64,000 nt of DNA from Polytrichum commune (Eukaryota > Streptophyta > Polytrichopsida > Polytrichales > Polytrichaceae): the NCBI GenBank assembly GCA_950295325.1, contig OX485803.1, positions 2,046,001-2,110,000 of the forward strand. Direction: 5' to 3'. A program made the translations under genes and the position numbers. Of this stretch, positions 37,662 through 47,634 are shown piece by piece. The notes below the pieces were generated by a model. The model searched no databases and was not told the origin of the DNA. It was given only the letters and a program-made list of their open reading frames with translations. Each line of letters opens with the position of its first letter. Position 1 is the first letter of the stretch.

Positions 37662-40468
37662 CTATCTTTGACGCTCCAGGAAGTCTTTCCTCCGCTTCAG
37701 TGACATGTTATTGCCGTCGTCGTTCGGGCTGAAATGTAATTCCACTTGCGATGGCTCCACCAAGCCATGTTTCATTTGAGCCAACAGGGTTTGTTGTTTG
37801 CCCCGGACAATGTGGAAGTCAGCTAGCAGGTGTTCTAGCAAGAAAGTATCACCTCTGGCAGCCGCCATGAGTTCGGTTGCAAGGTTACGGACAATGGTTT
37901 CCATGTCCGTAACACTGGCGGTGATGCGAGCGCCAGTAGCACCATGCAGAGCTGTCGCGGCAGTGCAAGATGGCCTAGTATCATCACAATCCTCTGGGAA
38001 ATGCACGACAGGATCCAACATGTTCGCACGACCACCCTCACATGTGCCTGCAAGGGACCCACAATAACGTGTAATAGTTCCTTCAGCAAGTTCGGGATGG
38101 AGTATCATGAGGACCTTTATCTGATGTTTGCATATGTTGCCCTTAAGTGCCCACATGCAATCACAACAACCCCATTCACAGTCCGGGCTGTATACAGAAT
38201 ACAACTTTGTCGCGTTATTCATGGACGTTACCAATGCTGGACCGTCGTTTGCAATGGGGAGGGTGACACAACTGTCAGGGATTTCCCTAGCTTTGAGCAC
38301 AGCGTTGATAACAAATTGCTCTTGTTTCAAGTTTGGGACGAACCCGTGTTGTTTCTTCATTGCCTGGTACCAATAATGGGAGAGAATTTCTCCTGTCAAC
38401 TCGTATATGACCCAATCCAAGCGACGTCCATGCGCTCTGCCTTTTGATGCACGCAAGGTGGCTTTAAGGTTTGAGTGGTAGCTCTCAATTGCAGCATTTG
38501 TGTCCTGCCCTGCATATGGCAGGTTACGATGGCCAACAACCCACATATGAGTCTTGTCTGCCCATTGTTTGTCAAAGTAAGCCCAAAAATTGCTCACAAT
38601 GGGGAAGCTTTCTCTAAGAGCATTCAATTGCCGAATGGCCCAAGGCCCCATTCCATCTCCTCGGGGACACTTTGTGTCGTACATAATTCGACCCAGTCCT
38701 TTGAGCACAGCAGCCCGTATAGCGTGGTCTTTGATTTTCGCTACCGCTTGCTTCAACCATGCACGACGAACATGCCAGAGGCACAAGAACACTTTAACTC
38801 CAGGCCACACGGATTGCAACCCTCCAATCTCAGCCTGCGCACAATCTGTAATGAATGCATTCGGCGCCCAGTCAGGTTGCAGGGACGCCAACTTTTTTGC
38901 GAGTGCCTTCATCCATGGCTCAAGATCAGGTTGCTTGGAACTAGAAGTAACAATGTACGCCACGGGCACTCCATTCAGCCAGTCATCAAACACCATGAAG
39001 GTGTATAATGGAAACTGCAAGGGGAAAGAAAAGAACATGTTACGATTTGGGATATACTTGAGGGAAAAAAACCAATAGTGTTACAGCAAACCACTTAGCG
39101 TGGACGTGGTGTGTAACATGCTCACAGTGGGTGTATGGTAACAACAAACCTTGTTCTCGTTAGTTGCAAATGTGGCGTCAATGGAGACGGTTTTTTTGTG
39201 CCCGTGCTTTAGCATCATCTCTTCTTGCCAAGATGTCTGGATGCCAATTGTGAATGGAATATTATCACGTGTAATAGCCCCCCGAACATGTACACCTGAC
39301 TCTTTGTAGTAGAACACGAGAGAGGAATGTTCTTGCACCCACATGCGTACAGATTTTGCGTCGTTGTTGTCGCGTTTGTATGTTTCTATTGCGAGGCGGC
39401 CAGCGACATTGCGGATGTCTTGCTCAGAAATGAAGAGGTCTCGTGTGAGCTCCTCCCCTCGCTCGCACGCTTCCATGAAGCGTTTTCTGTGTTTTCCCAT
39501 TATTTGGGGGATAGACAAACCCAACCGCAAATGACACATGATGAATTCCCGGACGTGCACGGAGAGATGGCTGGAGAATCTGCTCTTATGGCCAATCTTT
39601 GTGGACCCATGGCAAAATATCCCATTCAGGTTCACATGCTTCATCTGATGGTATGTTATTTCTGCAACTGAGGGCTCCAGGTAGAATTGTTTGACGACAA
39701 ATCCACACTGGCAACCCCTTCGTTGCCCTGATCCACGCATCCTCGCTGATGTGCGTGGTCCTGTGTGACCTTTTCCGTTTGGAACATACTTGCCCTTCAA
39801 GTCGAGCTTTCGTTTCTTCTGGTACATGTCCTTCGTAACCACTGGTATATGCGAGGCATTGTCATTTGGGCCATATTGACAATGATACCTGGTAGTCGGT
39901 GATGGAGTCAACAACATGTGTTGGGAGTGCAAGTCACATACACATGGGAACATTTAATTTTTAAATCAGTAACATGAGAACATGCACAATGGAATTCAAA
40001 TTACATGTTACAAACACACCTCATGACGGTGGAGTAGCTGTTCCATCGGGGGAACGTAAGTTTCCCCTGTTGGTTCGACGGAGAGCCTTGGCAAACAAAC
40101 TTGCAGGGACCATCAATGCGAGCTTCCTCACCTTTCACGAAATCATGTACTCTTACCCATGGTATGTACGCTACGGAAACTGGAGCATGAGTCCTGGGAC
40201 CGTCCCTAAACCCTTTTGCGCGGATCTGGATTGCCCACGTGAGATCCTTGTGCGTGAAAGTGCCTGGTTCGGGTGTCTGAAGTAAACCGCGGAGCCGCTC
40301 AAAGTCTGCCTTGTGTATCTCCTGGTACGTGGACTCGTAGGAAGGCTCTACGGCACGCGACATACAAGGTGGCCGTTGGGAGGCAAGATGTTCATCTGGA
40401 AGAAGTTGGACGTTGGTATGCAATGCACCACATGGCTGAACAGCGGCACCAGTAACATAGTCACCCAT
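37662..40468 (-). CDS. MULE transposase (mudrA-like, DDE plus SWIM finger), three exons
   Basis: The deduced exons are 40468-40020, 39888-39150 and 39014-37662. The GT/AG introns are 131 and 135 bp, and the frame is kept (449+739+1353 nt), giving 846 residues. It catalyses cut-and-paste movement of the element in the nucleus. The region around residues 150-270 has spaced Cys/His residues (YHCQYG, GCQCGF) like WRKY/GCM1-type fingers of MULE transposases. Candidate catalytic residues are Asp387 (SIDATF), Asp453 (FITDCAQAE) and Glu573 (NAAIESYH), with the C-x2-H motif CLWH at 474-477. The first Asp lies just before intron 2. A SWIM finger C-x-C-x8-C-x-H lies at 680-693. No internal stops occur. 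The size and motif order match full-length MULE transposases. The start is the first ATG of the open stretch and could be preceded by a leader intron in the subterminal region. Confidence 0.9.
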
Positions 40469-41149
40469 TGAAGCCCTATATCTGTGATGAAAACATTGAC
40501 ACAGATGTTACAAAGGGCCGTCAAATCCGTTTTTATAACTATATACCTCTATGGAAGAGACGTGCAATAAAGGAATACATGAGATGAAACAAAAGCGATG
40601 CCTCAATCCAGATCTGCAAATTTGTATGAAAAGCGCAGTTAGTGAGAGCGCTGTGCGTGGAAAGAACGCACTGTCTATCCGGTGCTCTTTCCTGGTGGCT
40701 GTAAACCCAACAGCAAGTGGAGGAGACTGTAGTGCATCTAATGATTAGGTTACATTCAATGATGAGGGAAGGTTGAATGGACTACTGCAAAGAAATATGA
40801 AACATGAAATCACACCTTAGTAGATCATTGCTTTAAACCTACCAGGAAGTGGTTGGGATTGTGGTGCAGCTAATGATTAGGTTACAGTAAATGAGGATAG
40901 ATGGTTGAATGGACTTGTGGCCAGAAATATGAAACATGAAATCAAACTTCAGTGGATCATTTCTCTAAACCCAGCAGGAAGTGCAGGAGATTGTACTGCA
41001 GCTGATGATTAGGTTTCAATAAGTGAAGAGGGAAGGTTCAATGGATTGTTGCAAAGGAAGATGAAAACCAAAGCCACACTTTAGCAAATCAAACTTTGAT
41101 TCCCATCAATTCCTGCAAGAGATTGTAGTGCGGCAATAATCTGACTTGC
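40469..41149. repeat. Transposase 5' region with right subterminal repeat array
   Basis: The core TAATGATTAGGTTACA recurs at about 40738 and 40870, with a TGATGATTAGGTTTCA variant near 41004. The spacing is about 132-136 bp. These are the reverse complement of the left array units. TTGAATGGACT and AGAAATATGAAACATGAAATC recur in each unit. The region probably serves as transposase leader, intron or binding array. No coding region is supported; the 65-codon ORF at 40551-40748 is not convincing. Confidence 0.75.
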
Positions 41150-41689
41150 TAATCATGCCCGTAATCCCTTCGCAACATCAGTGCTGCAATCTTCGCTGCA
41201 TCAGTGCCGCATCACTCCTGCACTCCACTGGGGCAGAGATCGGGAGCGTGCAGGTTACAAGGCAAAAGAGAAGCCATCGCTGGATGGTGGTGCTTTAAAT
41301 AGATAATTCAAAACCCGGCCCTCGAGGGAGATGGGTTCGCCTCGATGGGCGCATGCCGCCCATGGTCCCCATGGGATGCCATGATGGAGGCAGATGGGAT
41401 GTCACTGTAACAAGAGAATGGGCATGCCGGCTGGATGCATGAGATGAGACATTGGCGAGGACGTGGCCTCGGGGGGTGGGTGGGCGCGTAAAGGTGACCG
41501 CGTGGTAGTCCAGCGTGGACACTGCGACAGCCTGGCGCCATCAACGTGGCAGCATGGCCCGGGCCGGTAGGGGGTGGGTTTCGGGCAGGGGCGGGTCCCG
41601 GCTGCTAAGGGCGTGGTGTACAGGGCAGCCTCTGATAGGCCTCGAAATGTGGACCGCATTTACCTCCTTTGGGTTTGGTAATGTTAGGG
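41150..41689 (-). repeat. MULE right terminal inverted repeat (about 540 bp)
   Basis: This is the reverse complement of 31055-31594 with scattered mismatches. It ends GGTTTGGTAATGTTAGGG before the target duplication at 41690-41698. Read inward on the minus strand it carries TATTTAAA (41301-41294), a candidate transposase promoter. Confidence 0.88.
41294..41301 (-). promoter_or_regulatory. TATA-like box in right inverted end
   Basis: TATTTAAA on the minus strand mirrors 31443-31450. It lies about 830 bp upstream of the transposase ATG at 40468, which implies a long leader or a leader intron. Confidence 0.45.
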
Positions 41690-41698
41690 GATTGAATG
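41690..41698. repeat. 9-bp target site duplication, right (GATTGAATG)
   Basis: It is identical to 31046-31054. Confidence 0.9.
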
Positions 41699-41841
41699 TG
41701 TGTTTACAAACACAACAAGATTGTGTGTGTGTTCACAAACACAACACCCGCTCCATAAAAATCCTTTATTCAAAATCACTTTACATGCTAGTGAAGACCA
41801 AAACCATATAGTGTGAAACACTTTAAGCTTGGTCATGAATC

Positions 41842-42618
41842 TTATATAGTTCGTTTTGTAACAAACTTGGACAGTTGCTCTGAATCATTCCTATCAAGAG
41901 TGTACACCTCATTTGTAGAATTGTAGCTCATGGTTACCGTAGATATAATGCAATCTACATCAATCCATTTGCTATCCGTGTGATCATACTTAAATTTGTT
42001 ACGGCCTGGATATTTTCTATAATATTGCAACATTACTTCGATGTGGGGATTATTATGATTTCTCCTCCCTGATTCTTCCGTTCGAGCAAGGAGGTCAACT
42101 GCTTGCCTAAGTACTCCAAATTGTTTCCCATTGCGCCGCCGCATAGCCTGCACCCTACCCACCCACCATGAACTGGAATCTACTCCGTTCAATATGTTAG
42201 TAGCATTTCCAGCTTTAACATTAGTCATTGAACGTCCCCTTTTTCGTTTGGCAGCGGATTTTACAGTTGACAATAGCATTGTTGTGCTCCGTTGGACAAA
42301 ATGCACCCCACAATCAGATCCTATAGATAACAAACTTGATCCACATGAAGATCTTGCTTGGAGACAATTATCATAGTTGTTGAAATGAATACTATGTTTA
42401 ATTCTTGCTAATCTATCTTTGGATAGAAAAACATTACCATTGAGTTGCGAGACAAACGTTGACTTGTAAATGGAATGCCCATCAACTTCTACGGTTGGGA
42501 AAATTTTCCGGTTCTTTGTACTGAGGCTTTCAATTTCATCCATTTTTGGGTGAATGACGAGTAATTTTTCATCCATCCCTTCGTGAGGCATGCGTACGAA
42601 ATTGATTCTACTAAACAT
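41842..42618 (-). CDS. Unidentified 258-codon ORF in the outer transposon
   Basis: The ORF reads inward from the right end of the outer element. It starts about 220 bp from the terminus and is uninterrupted. It is basic in the middle (SAAKRKRGRS) and then has a compact aromatic part: WWVGRVQ, a basic MRRRNGKQFG stretch, LQYYRKYPGRNKF and DSKWIDVDCIIS. That last part recalls the small beta-barrel (BAH/Tudor-like) tails of some transposase and chromatin proteins, but I cannot assign a family. No DDE motif set or zinc cluster is visible. It may be the C-terminal remainder of the element's own transposase (KDZ/Zisupton-type is one guess) or a captured host exon. The start is uncertain because the true 5' part may be deleted. 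Confidence 0.5.
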   Translation of the reverse strand: MFSRINFVRMPHEGMDEKLLVIHPKMDEIESLSTKNRKIFPTVEVDGHSIYKSTFVSQLNGNVFLSKDRLARIKHSIHFNNYDNCLQARSSCGSSLLSIGSDCGVHFVQRSTTMLLSTVKSAAKRKRGRSMTNVKAGNATNILNGVDSSSWWVGRVQAMRRRNGKQFGVLRQAVDLLARTEESGRRNHNNPHIEVMLQYYRKYPGRNKFKYDHTDSKWIDVDCIISTVTMSYNSTNEVYTLDRNDSEQLSKFVTKRTI

Positions 42619-42836
42619 ACATCCTAATATCCTTATTTTCAGCCCCTATATTATTTTTACTAAAAGGGAATGGCCCATATTTTATACCTATCTATTTTAC
42701 TTGTAATGGGCTTATGTACTTTTAATGGACCCTTCATTATTTGGAATTCTTTTATAATTTTTATGTCAAATGATTTTAATCCTCCCTATATTATGCCGCA
42801 CGTCGTTTTTAAAATGCACTAAGTGACCTCCCCGTG

Positions 42837-44570
42837 CTTTCATGTGGAGTACGATGGAGGAGGGGGGGCGGCATACGGCACACATGATATGTGGATTTTG
42901 TCAAAACTGCAAGTTGGAATGTCCTTCTTGTATCATTAACCAATTTTGAATGTTCTATGAGTGGATTGAGGGAGGTTTACATCTTCCTAAAGCCATCGAA
43001 AGCCATGTTTCATTTTGGGTTTACTCTAAGGGTTTGTGACTTCCAAAAGACTTTGGGTTGTAGTCCATGTTCTTCTTTATCCTCTTATCCAAATATCGGG
43101 GTACTTTGATCCTTTGAGAGCCATGGCCTAACACCTTTAGTGTAAATAGGCCCTTCACATTTATATTTGAAGGTCAGCCCATGACCGCACATTACAAATT
43201 ACAAATTTGTAACAACGTTAATGCCAGATTACTTTAGTATAAGCTTTGGACAATTTCAAAAGCCCTCACAATTTGGTGGTCACGGCCCTTGGAGGTAGAG
43301 TAAAGCCACCCTAAGCACACTTTCACATGTTAGTTGTCCTAAGAAAACAACTTAGGGTTCACAAATTTCGGCAAAGCTTTTTGGTGTATCGCCAAGCATC
43401 TTATTGGCCGAGCACTTTCATGTGGAGTACGATGGAGGAGGGGGGGCGGCATACGGCACACATGATATGTGGATTTTGTCAAAACTGCAAGTTGGAATGT
43501 CCTTCTTGTATCATTAACCAATTTTGAATGTTCTATGAGTGGATTGAGGGAGGTTTACATCTTCCTAAAGCCATCGAAAGCCATGTTTCATTTTGGGTTT
43601 GCTCTAAGGGTTTGTGACTTCCAAAAGACTTTGGGTTGTAGTCCATGTTCTTCTTTATGCTCTTATCCAAATATCGGGGTACTTTGATCCTTTGAGAGCC
43701 ATGGCCTAACACCTTTAGTGTAAATAGGCCCTTCACATTTATATTTGAAGGTCAGCCCATGATTGGACATTACAAATTACAAATTTGTAACAACTTTAAT
43801 GCCAGATTACTTTTGTATAAGCTTTGGACAATTTCAAAAGCCCTCGCAATTTGGTGGTCACAGCCCTTGGAGGTAGAGTAAAGCCACCCTAAGCACACTT
43901 TCACATGTTAGTTGTCCTAACAACACAACTAAGGGTTCACAAATTTCGGCAAAGCTTTTTGGTGTATCGCCAAGCATCTTATTGGCCGAGCACTTTCATG
44001 TGGAGTACGATGGAGGAGGGGGGGCGGCATACGGCACACATGATATGTGGATTTTGTCAAAACTGCAAGTTGGAATGTCCTTCTTGTATCATTAACCAAT
44101 TTTGAATGTTCTATGAGTGGATTGAGGGAGGTTTACATCTTCCTAAAGCCATCGAAAGCCATGTTTCATTTTGGGTTTGCTCTAAGGGTTTGTGACTTCC
44201 AAAAGACTTTGGGTTGTAGTCCATGTTCTTCTTTATGCTCTTATCCAAATATCGGGGTACTTTGATCCTTTGAGAGCCATGGCCTAACACCTTTAGTGTA
44301 AATAGGCCCTTCACATTTATATTTGAAGGTCAGCCCATGACCGCACATTACAAATTACAAATTTGTAACAACGTTAATGCCAGATTACTTTAGTATAAGC
44401 TTTGGAGAATTTCAAAAGCCCTCGCAATTTGGTGGTCACGGCCCTTGGAGGTAGAGTAAAGCCACCCTAAGCACACTTTCACATGTTAGTTGTCCTAAGA
44501 AAACAACTTAGGGTTCACAAATTTTGGCAAAGCTTTTTTGGGTATTGCCAAGCATCTTATTGGCCGATCA
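42837..44570. repeat. Tandem array of 578-bp units, right part
   Basis: CTTTCATG then TGGAGTACGATGG occurs at 42837, 43415, 43993 and 44571, an exact 578-bp period. The three units are nearly identical, with single-base changes. Together with 29526-30692 they make about five units that were contiguous before the transposon insertion. Confidence 0.9.
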
Positions 44571-45660
44571 CTTTCATGTGGAGTACGATGGAGGAGGGGG
44601 GGTGGGCATATGGCACACATGATATGTGGATTTTGTCAAAACTGCAAGTTGGAATGTCCTTCTTGTATCATTAACCAATTTTGAATGTTCTATGAGTGGA
44701 TTTAGGGAGGTTTACATCTTCCTAAAGCCATCGAAAGCCATTCAAGATTTAAACTTCATGCAAAATCGTGGACACACACAATCACAATTACGAGGTGATA
44801 TGTTTCGGTTGGAAAGTGAATTGCCACGATTCGTATAAAGGTTTTGGTCTCGTGAAATTTTTGATGAAAGTATGAAAGTTAATGAATCCAACATTTGAAG
44901 ACCAAACCAGTGAGGCACCTTTTATCCACAAATATAGAAACCAATGCAAGGGTCATGTAAGAAATGCTACACTTTACGGTGAGTATGTACTTGCCCATAC
45001 TCGCCTCTTAATTGGTAGCAATTATTTCTAAATTCAATAGAACATTCAAACTATGTACAGTCCAAGGCAAACACAAACGCAACTCTATAGTGGCCAAGAA
45101 AATGGGATTATCCACACATTCAAATTAGGATTACACAAAAATTCCAATACTCATATTTATATAGAAGGTCAAAAGAGAAAACCATTGTCCATGATAACTA
45201 CATTGGATATACCAAATAGTGAGGGTAGTACTAATTCAAGTCACATGCACAATGTAGACAAATCTCAAAGTTACTAAGGGCTCAAGTTACTATTGAGTGG
45301 CACCAAATTCATGATGACAGTAAATTCTATGCTTATTTAGCATAGATTCAAGAAAATGGTGTGTGCTTGTAATGCTTCGTAGTGCATAATGCCAAGTGTT
45401 AGTACTTTTAGTGATTAATGCGAAGTGCTAGTATTTTCATACCATTTGCCGGTACCTTAAGTGAATAGTGCCAAGTGCCAAGATGAAAAATGCTTCCTAG
45501 ATCTTTTGGTGGCACTAATTTATAACACAAAGAAATGTAATATCACCTTCAATAATTTCCCACACTCATGAATTGGTATATTTAGTGTACTAAATCATTT
45601 GTTTCTCGCAATCATTGGTCATGTGTGTGCAACATCATATATAGAATACTGCTTGAGCAT
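44571..45660. repeat. R repeat block, 3' part after the tandem array
   Basis: From 44571 the text leaves the 578-bp unit and continues as ordinary R sequence, matching 1260-2160 and 8310-9420, through to the GCTTGAGCATAGTGACA tail. It is non-coding. Confidence 0.65.
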
Positions 45661-46118
45661 AGTGACAACTTATTAGTGAACTCTTTGTATTTTGGGGTTA
45701 ATTGAATTATTAGTTTTCAATAGTTCGTAGGGAATTTAGATAAGATGACAATTGCTAAGTTGGGTAGGCAACGCCATAGATCTTTGGACTCGTATTTGAA
45801 GAGTCCTAAAGAATATTTGTATTTTTTGGAGTTATAAGTAATTATTTCATACCATCTACATTGCTTATACGCGTTGTATATATTTTGAAGCTCATATTAC
45901 TTATGTTTTTGTATTTCCTTGATAATACGACAACTTTACGCCATTTGTCATATTAATGAGAAGACAACACCTCGATAATACGATATTTTTTGTGTGTTTC
46001 CCAAACGTGTCACACTAAAGAGGGAGAATAATACAATGATTCATTTGAAATGAGCGGTAAACTTCCCAAAGTCTTGGACTTCAACCGCTTATTTCTCAAC
46101 GGGTTCATCTGTAACTAA
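45661..46118. repeat. Dispersed repeat shared with 9430-9740
   Basis: The sequence matches 9430-9740 with indels, then the AGAGGGAGAATAATAC stretch related to 11520-11620. It has no coding region. Confidence 0.5.
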
Positions 46119-47634
46119 GGGGTGGTTTACACTATGGACCATGAAGTCTGACCATGGAAGGTGGTTTTTGTTAATGGTCCGAGTTCATGGTCCAACTTCT
46201 TAAGAAAATAGTTTTGAAAGCCTTGGGCCCCTCACTCGGGCCCTCACTAGGTGTAAACCGAATGTAGACCAAGAAGAATGACCATGCACCAAAAAGTGAA
46301 TGTGCTGATATTTTTTTTAATACATGACCAAAAAGGGCAGTTTTGGAAAAAAATCAAATTTGACCATTCTCTTGTCTTCTCTTGGGCTTCACTCATCTTC
46401 ACTTCTTGTTAAATGTGTCGAAGATGTGGCTTGCAAATCTTCTCACAATAATTTTCACAAAAAAATGAGCTATTTAATTTGTACATGTTCAATGTAATTT
46501 GCATATGACATGTACCTTGTGTTGTCACTACACCAAATAGGATATTTAGTGTTTGTTTAAATTAAGTGTTGTTGCCACCGTAACCTTGCTCAAGACTAAT
46601 CTTTAGTTCTTTGATAACTAGTGTTAGAAGATTTGCTAGAAGATAAGTTGGAATTCTCCTAATATCATTGTTATTATTTTTTCATATTCTTACTAACACT
46701 AAATTAAAACATGTAATTTCCACATATTACCATAGTTGATATTTAGTGTTTGAATTTACATTTAATGTTACTTACTTTCATAGGGAGTGTATGCGTTTGT
46801 ATTTAGTGTATCAAACACTAAATATCCTATTTAATGTAGTAGAAAACTATGTATAAAGGAGCCGCATTCCCATTATGCTTCGCATAGAATTTGCATAGAC
46901 TTCAACTTGCGGTTCTTTTGACCACCCTGATCTATAGTTGCTAGATAACTACATATTTGTCTTTTTTGTTTTGAAATTTTAATTAAAAAAGTTTGGGGCG
47001 TATAATATACCATTGGAAAGGTATTTTCAAGACCTCTCCAATGGTATTTTACAAGCCCCCAAATTCCAAACATTCTAGTTGGTAGACCCAAAAATAAATC
47101 TGCACTCAAATTCTTGAGTTCTAGATGTCCCACATTGTTTGATGAAATATGTGGGAGCAAGTTTAAGAGGTAGGGCATGGAATAATTGGTTTGTCTTACG
47201 GGCTATGATATGATCTAGGCACATAGAGGGGGGACTTGCTTCTCAAGATTCATTACATCATGTTGACGTTGGAAAGTGTGCCTTGTGAGCATTGTCTAGT
47301 GGGAAGAGATGTATATAAAGCCCCCCAACAAATAAAATAAAATAAAATAAGAAACAAAAATCGTTAAGAAAGTATTATTATGGCATTTCTCTGCCATGGG
47401 CCCCTGCCTTTTCCAAGCAAACCACCTCTCTTGCCTCTTTCACCGCAAAGCCCGTTGGACCATGTCAGTGCATTTATGAAGCCTTGGAAATTGTATTTTG
47501 GGGACCTCAACCTCCATGGTCCCTCTGCCATTTTTCCCCAGTGTAAACCGAAGTGGTCCCGGGACGAGTTCAACAACCAATCAACGCTCTTACATCGCCA
47601 TGAACAACTTCATGGCCCATAGTGTAAACTGCCC
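46119..47634. mobile_element. Harbinger-like element, about 1.5 kb, with nested MITE
   Basis: The left end GGGGTGGTTTACACTATGG and the right end CCATAGTGTAAACTGCCC are inverted. The homology continues into GACCATGAAGT and ACTTCATGGCC. The flanks are TAA on the left and TAC on the right, close to a Harbinger TAA duplication but not exact. Left-end relatives lie at 14547 and right-end relatives at 57370-57585. MITE copy B lies inside at 46526-46842. No transposase ORF is visible. Confidence 0.5.
46526..46842. mobile_element. MITE with about 30-bp inverted ends, copy B
   Basis: The left end CACTACACCAAATAGGATAT pairs with the right end CACTAAATATCCTATTTAAT. It is about 317 bp and related to 14937-15250 over its length. 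It is non-coding. Confidence 0.55.

Larger units (their letters stand above)
31055..41689. mobile_element. MuDR-like Mutator element (MULE), 10,635 bp
   Basis: Both ends start CCCTAACATTACCAAACCC and are near-identical inverted copies for about 540 bp. They are flanked by the 9-bp duplication GATTGAATG. Inside are a minus-strand transposase (37662-40468), a convergent plus-strand multi-exon gene (about 31620-36455) and a small minus-strand ORF (37065-37418). The GC content is visibly higher than the surrounding AT-rich DNA. The two-gene convergent layout with long inverted ends resembles maize MuDR. Near-identical ends, a perfect target duplication and an open transposase indicate a young and possibly autonomous copy. 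Confidence 0.9.
30693..42836. mobile_element. Outer DNA transposon, 8-bp TSD, with nested Mutator element
   Basis: The target duplication CTTTCATG lies at 30685-30692 and 42837-42844, and neighbouring 578-bp units give the empty site. Both termini read inward begin CACGGGGAGGTCACT and carry ACGTGCGGC about 35 bp inside. Without the nested Mutator element and its 9-bp duplication, the outer element is about 1.5 kb and contains a single 258-codon ORF. The 8-bp duplication fits hAT, Zisupton/KDZ, P and some other superfamilies. The terminus does not decide among them, and no complete transposase is present, so it is probably non-autonomous. Confidence 0.8.

Noticed and set aside
37944..39008. 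Plus-strand ORFs of 160-177 codons opposite the transposase
   Set aside because: They are antisense shadows of the GC-richer transposase exons.
31055..41689. Interpretation of the MULE as a Helitron or captured gene cluster
   Set aside because: The long inverted ends, the 9-bp duplication and the DDE/SWIM transposase fix it as a Mutator-type element.
42891..44265. Repeated ORFs of 60-72 codons in the 578-bp units (also at 29526-30200)
   Set aside because: They recur only because the unit is repeated; they shift or stop in other R copies and show no protein motif.
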